A stretch of DNA of 64,000 nt from DAOUJH01 sp965248955 (lineage in GTDB: Bacteria; Chloroflexota; Dehalococcoidia; Lucifugimonadales; QGNO01), in assembly GCA_965248955.1 (NCBI GenBank), contig OZ252212.1, positions 1,798,001-1,862,000 of the forward strand, read 5' to 3'. The number at the start of each line of letters is the position of its first letter. Position 1 is the stretch's first letter. The notes beneath the pieces are model-generated. The model worked only from the letters and a program-made list of their open reading frames with translations, was not told where the DNA came from and did no database searches. A program made the position numbers and the translations under genes. This document shows positions 1 through 8,475 of this stretch, one piece after another.

Positions 1-132
1 CTGCAGCAGTTTGACCAGCTCGTAACCCTCGTCGAAGTTGTTGGACTCACCCAGTACGGCGAAGTCGGGCATCTCATCCACGAAGCTGGTAATCGCTTCC
101 CGTATCATGGTGCTTCTGATGAGGATGACTAC
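1..132 (-). CDS. Partial response-regulator receiver-like domain (C-terminal part beyond window)
   Basis: The reverse strand is open from base 166 to the window edge. From about 132 it encodes a fragment beginning VVILIRSTMIREA and running through PDFAVLGESNNFDEGYEL, which fits the first beta-strand, alpha-1 and beta-2 of a NarL/LuxR-type receiver domain. The acidic pair that normally follows beta-1 (VDDH in typical members) is replaced by IRST, so metal-dependent phosphorylation looks doubtful. No ATG, GTG or TTG precedes the first strand in this frame. The first ATG (106-108) would cut off beta-1, so the gene may be frameshifted near its 5' end. Only about 44 residues are visible; family assignment is tentative. 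Confidence 0.35.
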
Positions 133-396
133 CCCGCACGAATCCGCAGCAGCTCGACCGTTCCCCTTAATGGCACCCCTCCATTGATATGGACGATACT
201 CAAGCTTGGGGGCATGATACCTACACATTTGCGAAATGTCAAAATATGCAGCTTCTACTTCGCTTTTTCGCAAAGATATATACGTATCGGTACGGATTGC
301 AAAGATGGTCTAATTTAACTAACGTGCAAATTAACTTTGGCGTTATTTTGTCAATTATCGCATCAGGGTGAAACGCCGATGCAGTGGGAGGTTTGT

Positions 397-2259
397 ATGG
401 ACGCTTATCGCATTCTCCGCAACAGACTGTGGATCACCGCCATCATTTCAGTGGGCCTGATAGCGCTGCTGGCTTGTGGCTCCACGGAGGAGGCAACACC
501 GACGCCTACGGCAACGGTTGCCGCGCCCGTCAGCGCCGCCACGCCTACGCCTGAACCGCCAATGGCTGACGATCCGGTCTACGGCGGCGTGGCAAGGATT
601 GCCGACAGAATACGGGCACAATCCTTTGAGCTTACCCCCCTTGGTGGAGGCCTGCAGCCCGCCAACGGCATCGGCCCAATTGTCTGGTCGGCGCTGATCA
701 GAGAAAGCATCGTGGACCGTGTAAGCTTGGAGGGCGATCTTGCCGAATCCTGGACAGTAAGCGCGGACGGTACGGAGTGGACGTTCAAGATTCGTGAAGG
801 GATCGTGGACCACAACGGAGATCCATACGGTGCGGAAGAGGTACGTTATCTTTTGCACCGCATGGTCGACCGGCCCAACGACGCCCCTTACTCGCAGGGC
901 GGCGGCTGCATGAAGACGGCGATAAAGGAACCCACCAGCGCCGGCGGCGCTGAGGTTAGCGGGCCGAACGAGGTTACCATTCGACTCAAAGGTCCCACTT
1001 CATGGTTTGCCGCTTGTGTCAGCAGCGGATACGTGATGTTCGGCCCTGCCAAGCAGTACAAGGCAATCGACGACACGGGCGAGTGGAGACTCTTGGACTT
1101 CGATAAAGATGAGATAATAGGCACCGGGCCTTTCAAGGCCGTGGATCTATTGGAGGAGTCAAGGGCCGTTTACGAAAAGAATGAAAGGTACTTCAAAGAA
1201 GGCCGGCCCTTCCTTGACAAGGTGGAGATATTCCACGCTGTTGAGCGCTCCACGGTGATCGCAGCCATGCTGGCCGGGCAGAACGACCTGATTGCCAATA
1301 CCTGTTGCGACGGATTCCGCGCCGAGTTGACTCCCATAAAGAGAAGCCATGGAGCCAAGATTGTCATGCCTATCGCGGTAGGCTACGGACAGGCGGGGAT
1401 CATGGTGAACCTCAGGCGCGCCCCGTTTGGTCCGCTGGACGACCCAACGGCGCGCACCATCCGCAAGGCTATCCAACTCTGGTACGACAGGGACGAGAGC
1501 GGTCTAGCGGGATACGAGGGCATGTACATGAAGCCCTATTACTACTACCCCGGCTGCGCCCACTGTGAGCTGCCAGGCTTCGACTGGATACACACACCAG
1601 AGGAGTGGGAACAGTTCCCCGGGTTCAATCCGGACACCAAGGAAGCGGACATAGCCGAAGCCCAGCGTTTGATGGAATCCATAGGGTACGGACCAGACAA
1701 CATGCTGGAGTTCGACTTGGCCGTGACCGCCAGCGGCAGCACGCGCCGCCAGGCTGACGCCGCCATTCCCAAGATGGCCCAGATTTATCTGAAGCCAAAC
1801 GTACGGGTCAGCCAGATTGGCCAGGGCGAGATGGGGGAGGACACCACGCAGATGGTATTCTTCGTCCGCGGATTTGGTCTCCTTGACCCCCAGCAGTACG
1901 ACGACCAGCTGTACCTGCCTTTTGAGGTCTACCAGAACTCCAACTGGAACCGCTACGACAACCCTGAGTACCTCAGGCTGCACAGCCTGGCCGCCACCAC
2001 CGTCGACCAAGCGGAGCGCGGCAGCCTCTACAGGGAGATAGTCCAGGTTCTCTATGAAGACGCAGGCATAATGCCAAGCAGCCGTGCAACCCCCATCCAC
2101 CCCTTCAACGGTGCTTGGCGTGGCTGGACGCCCAAGACAAGGCACGTTCAGAATTCAAGCATTGAAAACGTCTGGATACATCCCAGCGGTGAGGCCAGCC
2201 AAGAGGTGCTTGAGCAGTACGACGTCTTCACCAAGTTCCCTGACCAGTTCCCTCAATAG
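397..2259 (+). CDS. Peptide/nickel-type ABC transporter substrate-binding lipoprotein
   Basis: A 620-residue extracytoplasmic solute-binding protein of family 5 (DppA/OppA type), which captures peptides or similar solutes for the adjacent permeases. The first ~25 residues form a lipoprotein signal with lipobox ALLAC, followed by a Thr/Pro-rich linker (TPTPTATV) and a family-5 body containing the DLAESWTVSADGTEWTFKIR segment near the N-terminal lobe. I chose ATG 397 because GGAGG lies 5 bases upstream; an in-frame ATG at 337 would put 20 extra residues before the signal peptide. It heads a + strand cluster with two permeases and two amidases. A second, diverged copy lies at 19197-21071. The substrate cannot be read from sequence. 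Confidence 0.9.
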   Translation: MDAYRILRNRLWITAIISVGLIALLACGSTEEATPTPTATVAAPVSAATPTPEPPMADDPVYGGVARIADRIRAQSFELTPLGGGLQPANGIGPIVWSALIRESIVDRVSLEGDLAESWTVSADGTEWTFKIREGIVDHNGDPYGAEEVRYLLHRMVDRPNDAPYSQGGGCMKTAIKEPTSAGGAEVSGPNEVTIRLKGPTSWFAACVSSGYVMFGPAKQYKAIDDTGEWRLLDFDKDEIIGTGPFKAVDLLEESRAVYEKNERYFKEGRPFLDKVEIFHAVERSTVIAAMLAGQNDLIANTCCDGFRAELTPIKRSHGAKIVMPIAVGYGQAGIMVNLRRAPFGPLDDPTARTIRKAIQLWYDRDESGLAGYEGMYMKPYYYYPGCAHCELPGFDWIHTPEEWEQFPGFNPDTKEADIAEAQRLMESIGYGPDNMLEFDLAVTASGSTRRQADAAIPKMAQIYLKPNVRVSQIGQGEMGEDTTQMVFFVRGFGLLDPQQYDDQLYLPFEVYQNSNWNRYDNPEYLRLHSLAATTVDQAERGSLYREIVQVLYEDAGIMPSSRATPIHPFNGAWRGWTPKTRHVQNSSIENVWIHPSGEASQEVLEQYDVFTKFPDQFPQ

Positions 2260-2274
2260 CCTACTGTATTAGAG

Positions 2275-2322
2275 TTAACGCTGAGCCACCTACGATCAAC
2301 TTCGCAGGTGGTTCAGCGTTAA
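2275..2322 (+). promoter_or_regulatory. Intercistronic hairpin between binding-protein and permease genes
   Basis: Arms 2275-2291 and 2306-2322 pair over 17 bp with one G-T wobble and a 14-base loop. It begins 15 bases after the binding-protein stop and ends 50 bases before the permease start. No T-run follows, so it is more likely a 3' mRNA stabiliser or attenuator than a full terminator. This would let the binding protein be made in excess over the permeases, a common pattern in binding-protein operons. Confidence 0.7.
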
Positions 2323-2372
2323 ATGACCATCGGTTATAGCCAAGTAAGCGCCGCCGGCTAACCTACCGGATC

Positions 2373-3332
2373 ATGAGAAACTACATTATCAAGCGGTTGT
2401 TGCTCTTCATCCCCACCATTCTGGGGGTTTCAGTGTTCGTCTTTGGCGCCTTGCGTATCCTGCCCGGTGACGTGGCGGAGTTGATTCTGACCGGGGGAGA
2501 CCCCGACGTGGTGGTCTCCGAGGATATGAAGGAGGAGCTGAGAGAAGAGACCGGGTTGGACAAGCCGATACACGTCCAGTACCTGGACTGGATATGGGGA
2601 GTGGCCAGGTTTGACCTAGGCAACTCCTGGAATACGAACAGACCAATTACCCGCAACCTCAAGCGCCAGTTCCCTGTCACCCTCCAACTCGCCGTGGCGT
2701 CCCTCATTCTGGTCGTCCTCATTGCTCTCCCCATAGGGATGCTCGCCGCCCTCTACCAGGATAAGTGGCCCGATTACCTGCTGCGGGGCACCGCCGTCCT
2801 GGCTAGTGCAATGCCGGGCTTCTTCGCCGCCATACTGATAGTGCTCATCCTTGCTGCCGGGTTCGGCTGGCTGCCTCCTCTCAGGTTCTACAACCTCTGG
2901 GAAAGGCCGTGGGATTCCATGACTCAGCTGTTCTTCCCCGCGGTTGCCCTGGGATTGCTGGGAACTGCAACGCTGTTGCGAATGACAAGGGCCCAGATGC
3001 TGGAGGTGCTACGTGAAGACTACGTTCGCACCGCCAGGGCCAAGGGCCTGACCGAGCGAGTGGTGATAACGCGCCACTCCATGCGCAATGCGCTGATACC
3101 CGTGGTTACCGTCATAGGATTCCAGGTGGCAGTCCTACTGGGCGGTACCGTAGTGATAGAGGTTATCTTCAGCCTACCCGGCATGGGCGAACAGCTGGTG
3201 CGGGCCGTCCTATTGAGGGACTTCCCTGTGGTGCAAACTTACGTTCTCTACCTTGTGTTAATCTCGCTGCTCGTCAATCTCATAGTAGACATCTCCTACG
3301 CCTGGCTGGATCCACGGATTAGATATGCGTAA
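2373..3332 (+). CDS. Peptide-type ABC transporter permease (DppB-like)
   Basis: A 319-residue inner-membrane permease of the BPD_transp_1 family, normal length for DppB/OppB. It opens with the typical MRNYIIKRLLLFIPTILG segment that forms TM1, then a periplasmic loop with PGDVA and GLDKP(I)xVQY, then about five more hydrophobic segments. The EAA loop, where the ATPase docks, is at residues 211-225 (EVLREDYVRTARAKG). It is followed 24 bases later by the DppC-like gene. No ATPase gene is present in the cluster, so it must share ATPases encoded elsewhere. No strong Shine-Dalgarno sequence is visible, which suggests translation coupled to upstream genes. Confidence 0.92.
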   Translation: MRNYIIKRLLLFIPTILGVSVFVFGALRILPGDVAELILTGGDPDVVVSEDMKEELREETGLDKPIHVQYLDWIWGVARFDLGNSWNTNRPITRNLKRQFPVTLQLAVASLILVVLIALPIGMLAALYQDKWPDYLLRGTAVLASAMPGFFAAILIVLILAAGFGWLPPLRFYNLWERPWDSMTQLFFPAVALGLLGTATLLRMTRAQMLEVLREDYVRTARAKGLTERVVITRHSMRNALIPVVTVIGFQVAVLLGGTVVIEVIFSLPGMGEQLVRAVLLRDFPVVQTYVLYLVLISLLVNLIVDISYAWLDPRIRYA

Positions 3333-3356
3333 CCAGCCATTCAGTTCAGGGGGCTC

Positions 3357-4259
3357 ATGAGTACGGAAGGCGCAACCGGCGAACTCACACTGCAAAGCCA
3401 GCAGCAGAGATTCTTGAGGCCGGCCGTTGCCCTTTGGGGCTTTGTCCGCAGAAAGCCCCTGGGCGCCGCCGGCTTGGCCATTTTGGTATTTGCAACCGTG
3501 ATCGCTTTCACCGGCTCCATTATCGCCCCATACGACCCGTTCGAGACCAGGCTGGACATAGCGTTGCAGGGCCCAACCGCTCAGCACTGGTATGGTATGG
3601 ATAACCTGGGACGGGACGTATTCAGCCGGACCATTATTGGCACAAAAGTGTCCCTCTACGTAGGCCTTACAACCATGCTGATGGCCACGGCCATAGGGAT
3701 GTTCCTCGGGGTCTCCAGCGCGTACCTGGGCGGAAAGTACGACCTCATTGTACAGAGATTCATTGATGGAATTGTCGCTATACCATCCTTGTTGCTCGCC
3801 TTGACTCTGGTCGCAGCATTCGAAATCGGAATGGAAAACGTAATCCTTGCCCTCACCGTAGTCAATACGCCGCGGATTACTCGCGTAGTGAGATCGTCCG
3901 CCCTCACCATCTTGGCAATGCCATATATAGAGGCGGCTCGGACCATTGGCTCTAGCAACTTTCGCATAATGCTGAGACACATTACGCCCAACACCTTCGC
4001 ACCACTGGTCGTGGTGGCTTCCGCCGCGGTGGGGTCAATCATCACCGCTGAAGCCAGCCTGAGCTTTCTGGGTCTGGGCGTCCCCTACGACACTCTTTCC
4101 TGGGGAGGTCTGCTGGGGGGAGATACTAGACAGCTCTTCATTTCGGCTCCATGGATGGCCTTTGGACCAGGAGTCAGCCTGACTCTGGTAGTCTTCGGCT
4201 CGGCCATCTTCGCCGATGCTCTACGGGACGTTTTCGATCCCAAGCTCAGGGGGCGTTGA
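3357..4259 (+). CDS. Peptide-type ABC transporter permease (DppC-like)
   Basis: A 300-residue partner permease of the DppC/OppC type. The cytoplasmic N-terminus leads into TM1 (AGLAILVFATVIAFTG), and the signature segment HWYGMDNLGRDVFSR follows in the first periplasmic region. The EAA loop (PYIEAARTIGSSNFRIMLRH) and the conserved C-terminal LSFLGLGV and FGDALRD-like (FADALRDVFDP) motifs are present. GGGGGC precedes the ATG. With the DppB-like protein it should form the membrane channel for the lipoprotein at 397. A homologous pair occurs on the - strand at 17201-19104. Confidence 0.92.
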   Translation: MSTEGATGELTLQSQQQRFLRPAVALWGFVRRKPLGAAGLAILVFATVIAFTGSIIAPYDPFETRLDIALQGPTAQHWYGMDNLGRDVFSRTIIGTKVSLYVGLTTMLMATAIGMFLGVSSAYLGGKYDLIVQRFIDGIVAIPSLLLALTLVAAFEIGMENVILALTVVNTPRITRVVRSSALTILAMPYIEAARTIGSSNFRIMLRHITPNTFAPLVVVASAAVGSIITAEASLSFLGLGVPYDTLSWGGLLGGDTRQLFISAPWMAFGPGVSLTLVVFGSAIFADALRDVFDPKLRGR

Positions 4260-4313
4260 GCGGGGAGCTTGTCTTGCCAAAACGTACATTGACAAAGGGG
4301 TAGGAGCATAATC

Positions 4314-5738
4314 GTGGTCACCATTGAGTTTGAACTGGACAACGCTACTATTGCTAACCTTGCACCCCGCATTCAGCGGCGTGAGGTCTCACCGGTGGAG
4401 ATTGTGGAATCCTCTCTGCGGCGCATAGAGAGGCTGCAGCCCGTTCTGGGTTCCTTTACCACTATTGCTGCTGAGCATGCCATGCTCCGCGCTAGTGAGG
4501 CGGAGCAAGAAATTGCCCAGGGGCGTTACCGGGGACCTTTTCACGGCATCCCCTATACGTTGAAAGACGTGGTAGGCACCGCAAACATCCCCACCACGTG
4601 GGGCGACCCGCGGGGTGTGGACTACAAACCGAAAGAGAGCGCCACCATCCACACGTTGCTGGATGAAGCCGGAGGTATCCTCCTTGGAAAAGTGGTGTCA
4701 GAGATAGGACGAGGGCAGGGTGGCCCCGTTGGCTGTCGCAATGCCTGGGATCCCACCCGTAGCCCGGGGACCTCCAGCAGCGGGTCCGGCTCAGCTACCG
4801 CGGCCTCCATGGGGCTGGGTTCCATAGGCACCGACACCGGCGGATCGGTGCGTCATCCCGGCAGCAACAGCAACCTGGTCGCTCTGCGCCCTACGCACGG
4901 CCGCATCAGCGGCTTTGGGGTTCATGCCAGTTCCGTAACCACGGACCAGGCAGGGCCGTTGACCAAAACGGTGGAAGACAACGCCATCATGTTGCAAATT
5001 CTGGGCGTGTACGACCCAAAGGATCCCATCAGCATCAACGAGCCGCGCTACGACTACCAATCTGGGATGCAGGATGGCATCAAAGGCATCCGCATAGGCG
5101 TACCAGTGGATGATTGGGTCTGGAAAGACTGGCTTACTGAGGAAGAGGAAAGCGTTTGCCGGGACGCCATCTCAGTGCTCCAGGAGTTGGGCGCTTCTGT
5201 AACGGAAGTGGCTCTTCCCAGGGCTGCTGAGGCTCGTTCCAACTCGTTCTCATCGAGGGCGCCGGGTGTCCTCGTCTACGTTGACAAATTCACCAGGGAG
5301 CAACTGGACGCCTGGCCCGAGGTGGGCGCAGGTATCGATGAGGCTTTGCAGGAGTCGGCAGTAGACTATCTGCGCTTGCAGCAGCACCGTGCCCTCATCA
5401 GGCAAGAGGCCAATGAGGTCCTGCGCAAGGTAGACGTAATAGCCATGCCCACGGGCAGCACGTACGGTGACGCATGGGACGCTGAAAACATCGCCATTCG
5501 AGGCAGGACGGTATCCGCCCGGTCGCGTGCCGTGTACCGCAACGCCTTGGCCAGCATTTGCGGACAGCCCGCCATCAGCGTGCCTTGTGGATTCGGCAAC
5601 AACGATCGCTGGCCAATTGGACTGATGCTTCAGGGACGCGAGTTGCGGGAGGCGTTGCTCTACCGAATTGCGTGGGCTTACGAGCAAGCCACGCCCTGGC
5701 ACAAGCGTCATCCCAACATTGACTATGGTGTTCAATAA
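4314..5738 (+). CDS. Amidase signature family hydrolase, copy 1
   Basis: A 474-residue amidase of the AS family (GatA/fatty-acid-amide-hydrolase fold), which hydrolyses a carboxamide to acid plus ammonia or amine. The Ser-cisSer-Lys triad is visible: Lys84 in YTLKD, the Ser-rich loop 154-160 in GTSSSGSGS, and nucleophile Ser178 in DTGGSVR. The start is GTG 4314 behind GGGGTAGGAG. It follows the permeases by 54 bases and is probably co-transcribed, so the imported solute is a likely source of its substrate. The next gene is a very similar paralogue (same GPVGCRNAWDPTRSPGTSS block), indicating tandem duplication. It is not obviously GatA, because no gatB or gatC is present. Confidence 0.9.
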   Translation: MVTIEFELDNATIANLAPRIQRREVSPVEIVESSLRRIERLQPVLGSFTTIAAEHAMLRASEAEQEIAQGRYRGPFHGIPYTLKDVVGTANIPTTWGDPRGVDYKPKESATIHTLLDEAGGILLGKVVSEIGRGQGGPVGCRNAWDPTRSPGTSSSGSGSATAASMGLGSIGTDTGGSVRHPGSNSNLVALRPTHGRISGFGVHASSVTTDQAGPLTKTVEDNAIMLQILGVYDPKDPISINEPRYDYQSGMQDGIKGIRIGVPVDDWVWKDWLTEEEESVCRDAISVLQELGASVTEVALPRAAEARSNSFSSRAPGVLVYVDKFTREQLDAWPEVGAGIDEALQESAVDYLRLQQHRALIRQEANEVLRKVDVIAMPTGSTYGDAWDAENIAIRGRTVSARSRAVYRNALASICGQPAISVPCGFGNNDRWPIGLMLQGRELREALLYRIAWAYEQATPWHKRHPNIDYGVQ

Positions 5739-5849
5739 TCTGGCCGAAGACCGGCCATAATCTCGGGGAGAGCTTGGCGAAGAAGGTCGCACTCCACTTG
5801 AAGCCAGGCTCTCCTTTCTGGAGACCAAGAAAAGCCACGAACGGCTGGC

Positions 5850-7286
5850 ATGAGGAGGATGAAGTTGACTACTGGAAACTTAGACCTAGACTCCGCGACT
5901 ATAACTGAAACCGGCAAATTGCTCAGGGAGCGCAAACTATCGCCTGTGGAGCTGACCCAAGCCACTATAGATAGGATGGAAAGGCTCCAGCCCGTCCTGT
6001 TGTCTTTCATAACCCCCACGCCGGAGTATGCTCTGCAGCGCGCCAAAGAGGCCGAGAAGGATATTATGGAAGGCAGATACCGCGGCCCTTTGCATGGTAT
6101 ACCGTACACCTTGAAAGACTGGATGGACGCCAAAGGGATCCCCACCACCTTTGAAGGGCCCAGCGGCCCGGCCCAACACTACGTGCCCAAGGAAAGCTCC
6201 ACTATCCACGCACTGCTGGAGGAGGCCGGAGGCATCCTGATGGGCAAGGTGGACCCCGGAATAGGGATAGAGAGAGACACCGGTGGCCCCGTTGGTTGCC
6301 GCAACGCCTGGGACCCTACAAGGAGTCCGGGCACCTCCAGCAGCGGGTCCGGTTCGGCAACCGCAGCCTCCATGGGGCTTGCCTCCATCGGCGCCGATAC
6401 AGGCGGGTCGGTGCGCCATCCCGCCAGCAATAGCTCACTCGTCGGCATGAGACCAACCCAGAGCCGCATCAGCGGCTTCGGGGTCAAGGCATCGCCTTTG
6501 ACCACAGACCAGGCTGGACCGCTGACCAAGACAGTGGAAGACAACGCCATCATGATGGACATCCTCGGCGTGTACGACCCCAAGGACCCGGCAAGCGTCA
6601 ATGAGCCCCCGTACGATCATCGCGCCTGGCTGACGGATGGCATTAAAGGCCTGCGCATTGGCGTGCCCGTGGACGACTGGGTATGGAAGGATTGGCTCAG
6701 TGAGGAGGAGGAGCGGGTGGTAAGAACAGCCATCTGCGCCCTGGAGGAACTGGGCGCTTCCATCATAGAAGTGAACGCTCCCCTGTCCGGGGAATCGCGC
6801 GCCCTTATGCAGGCTGTGGGAGGGGGTGGCGCCCTCTACTACCTGGAGCACTTTACTGAAGAGCAGATGTCGGCTTGGCCTGAAGTGCGCGCCAATCTGG
6901 AAGCGTCGCTTCAACGGCCGTTGAAAGACCACTTTGAGGCCGTTCTCAAGCTCACAAGTCTCAGGCAGGAAGTGAACGCGATATTGAGAGAAGTAGACGT
7001 CATAGCCATGCCTACTGGCAGCACCTACGGCGACGCATGGGACGCTCAGACCGCCGTCATTCGCGGTAGGACTGTGCCTGCACGCTCGCGCGCGGTATGG
7101 CGAAACGGTATGGCCAGCGTATGCGGCCATCCCGCTGTGTCCGTGCCCTGTGGCTTTGGCAATAACGATACGTGGCCCATTGGGCTGATGCTGCACGGGA
7201 AACGCCTGCGGGAGGCGCTTCTCTACCGGGTCGCCTACGCTTACGAGCAGGCCACGGAGTGGCACTTGAGGCACCCGGTCATATAA
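5850..7286 (+). CDS. Amidase signature family hydrolase, copy 2
   Basis: A 478-residue paralogue of the preceding amidase, with long shared blocks across the catalytic core (for example LRIGVPVDDWVWKDWL in both). The triad equivalents are Lys89, the Ser-rich loop at 163-169 and Ser187. Differences concentrate in the N-terminus, in residues just before the Ser loop (a longer DPGIGIERD insertion here) and around 300-350, which is where substrate specificity usually varies in this family. Two starts are possible, ATG 5850 or ATG 5859. The 111-base gap from copy 1 shows no clear terminator. I infer a duplicated pair with split specificity, acting on imported amides. Confidence 0.88.
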   Translation: MRRMKLTTGNLDLDSATITETGKLLRERKLSPVELTQATIDRMERLQPVLLSFITPTPEYALQRAKEAEKDIMEGRYRGPLHGIPYTLKDWMDAKGIPTTFEGPSGPAQHYVPKESSTIHALLEEAGGILMGKVDPGIGIERDTGGPVGCRNAWDPTRSPGTSSSGSGSATAASMGLASIGADTGGSVRHPASNSSLVGMRPTQSRISGFGVKASPLTTDQAGPLTKTVEDNAIMMDILGVYDPKDPASVNEPPYDHRAWLTDGIKGLRIGVPVDDWVWKDWLSEEEERVVRTAICALEELGASIIEVNAPLSGESRALMQAVGGGGALYYLEHFTEEQMSAWPEVRANLEASLQRPLKDHFEAVLKLTSLRQEVNAILREVDVIAMPTGSTYGDAWDAQTAVIRGRTVPARSRAVWRNGMASVCGHPAVSVPCGFGNNDTWPIGLMLHGKRLREALLYRVAYAYEQATEWHLRHPVI

Positions 7287-7330
7287 GCCGGAACGGCAGG
7301 CGCTCCTCCCAGCTGTACGGTGGAAGGCGG

Positions 7331-8095
7331 CTACTTCGCCGCGCTTGACAGGAACTGTCTTACGTGCGGGAGCACTACGTCGTCCCGTTCCAGCGCCTCT
7401 TGGTGGTCCAGCCCGGGCAATACCACGAAAGTAGCGTTAGATATCTGGTCAACGCACCTCTCCAGCCCTTCGCGCCAGAAAGTATCAAGCTCGCCGACAT
7501 AGACCAGGCTGGGCATCGTCATGTGCTGCAGCGTGTCCGTCTGGTCTGGCAGGTCGCGCACCGCCGTCAACGAGGCTGCCTGCGCCAGCGGATCGTTTGC
7601 CCGTATCTTTGCCTCGTCTTCCTCGGTCAACTCTCCCTCGGCTTTCCTCGCCGCTATCACGGCATCCAGTCCTTGCAGCCACTGCTCTATCGCCTTGTCA
7701 CGCTCCTCCTTAGGCCGTTTGTATGGTGACATACTGCTGATGATCAGCGAGTGAAATCGCTCCGCGGCATATTTGGCGCAGCCGAATCCAATGCGTCCTC
7801 CCATGGAGTGACCCCAGTAATGGGCCTTATCTATTCCCAGTTCGTCCAGAATGGCCACTATATCCGCCACGTTGTGCTTGATATCGTACGCTTCCGCATC
7901 GTGGGGTTTATCGCTTTCCCCGTGTCCTCGGGCGTCGACGACTACAAGCCGGTACTCGCTTTTCAGCGCCTCGACGTGGCAGGCCTGGTACCACTCCTTC
8001 ATGCTATCGCCCTGGCCGTGCTGCAATACCAGCGCCGGCCCTTCCCCCTCCACGTGGTAGTGAATGTGCAACCTGTTGTTTGTTATGTATGGCAT
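7331..8095 (-). CDS. Alpha/beta hydrolase
   Basis: A 254-residue alpha/beta-hydrolase-fold enzyme of esterase/C-C hydrolase type. The oxyanion-hole motif HGQGDS is at 26-31, the nucleophile elbow GHSMGG at 95-100 (Ser97), the catalytic Asp is probably Asp204 (GELDTF) and His231 (LDHQEAL) completes the triad. There is no signal peptide, so it is cytoplasmic. It is encoded convergently to the amidases and divergently from the crotonase gene at 8476, so it is its own transcription unit. GTGAGG lies upstream of the ATG. The substrate is not predictable. Confidence 0.88.
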   Translation of the reverse strand: MPYITNNRLHIHYHVEGEGPALVLQHGQGDSMKEWYQACHVEALKSEYRLVVVDARGHGESDKPHDAEAYDIKHNVADIVAILDELGIDKAHYWGHSMGGRIGFGCAKYAAERFHSLIISSMSPYKRPKEERDKAIEQWLQGLDAVIAARKAEGELTEEDEAKIRANDPLAQAASLTAVRDLPDQTDTLQHMTMPSLVYVGELDTFWREGLERCVDQISNATFVVLPGLDHQEALERDDVVLPHVRQFLSSAAK

Positions 8096-8475
8096 GTTCC
8101 AACCTCACTTGCTGAACGGTGAGCCCATGATATATTGCTTGGCTCACGGCGAACAGTGGTTAGGTGGAATTGCAGCCAAGTTTTCCATAGAGAGGGCGCG
8201 GACATGCGCGCATACAGGCATGGGGAGGCATCGTCCGTCTGCAACGGGGGCCCAGACCTCCGCCTCAGTGGCGGGCGGCGGTCATCCTTAACAGCCCAGC
8301 CAGCTTTGTCCTATCACACCCACATGGGCAACCTGGCATGTAGCCACCCCTTGACTCAGCAGTGCCTCGTTGATATGTTGCACTCGGCGCCATTTTCCCA
8401 TAGTCGTAACTGGCTCATCTGGATCGGTGACAAGACGCCAATTCGCCTCTACACGGCGCACCGGGGAGGGAACGA
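8096..8475. other. Divergent intergenic region with dyad and promoter
   Basis: A 380-base stretch between the divergent hydrolase and crotonase genes. No convincing gene is seen. It holds a 7-bp dyad GTGAGCC (8119-8125) / GGCTCAC (8141-8147) close to the hydrolase start, and a + strand promoter-like sequence at 8351-8379. Confidence 0.5.
8351..8379 (+). promoter_or_regulatory. Candidate sigma-70-type promoter for CoA-chemistry operon
   Basis: TTGACT (8351-8356), a 17-base spacer, then TATGTT (8374-8379). It would start transcription near 8386, leaving a leader of about 90 bases before the GTG at 8476. Confidence 0.45.

Noticed and set aside
1504..2145. 213-codon open frame on the - strand
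   Set aside because: Lies wholly antisense to the binding-protein gene; the high GC makes such shadow frames common, and its protein matches no family.
6435..7274. 279-codon open frame on the - strand
   Set aside because: Antisense to amidase copy 2, with no ribosome site and no recognisable domain.
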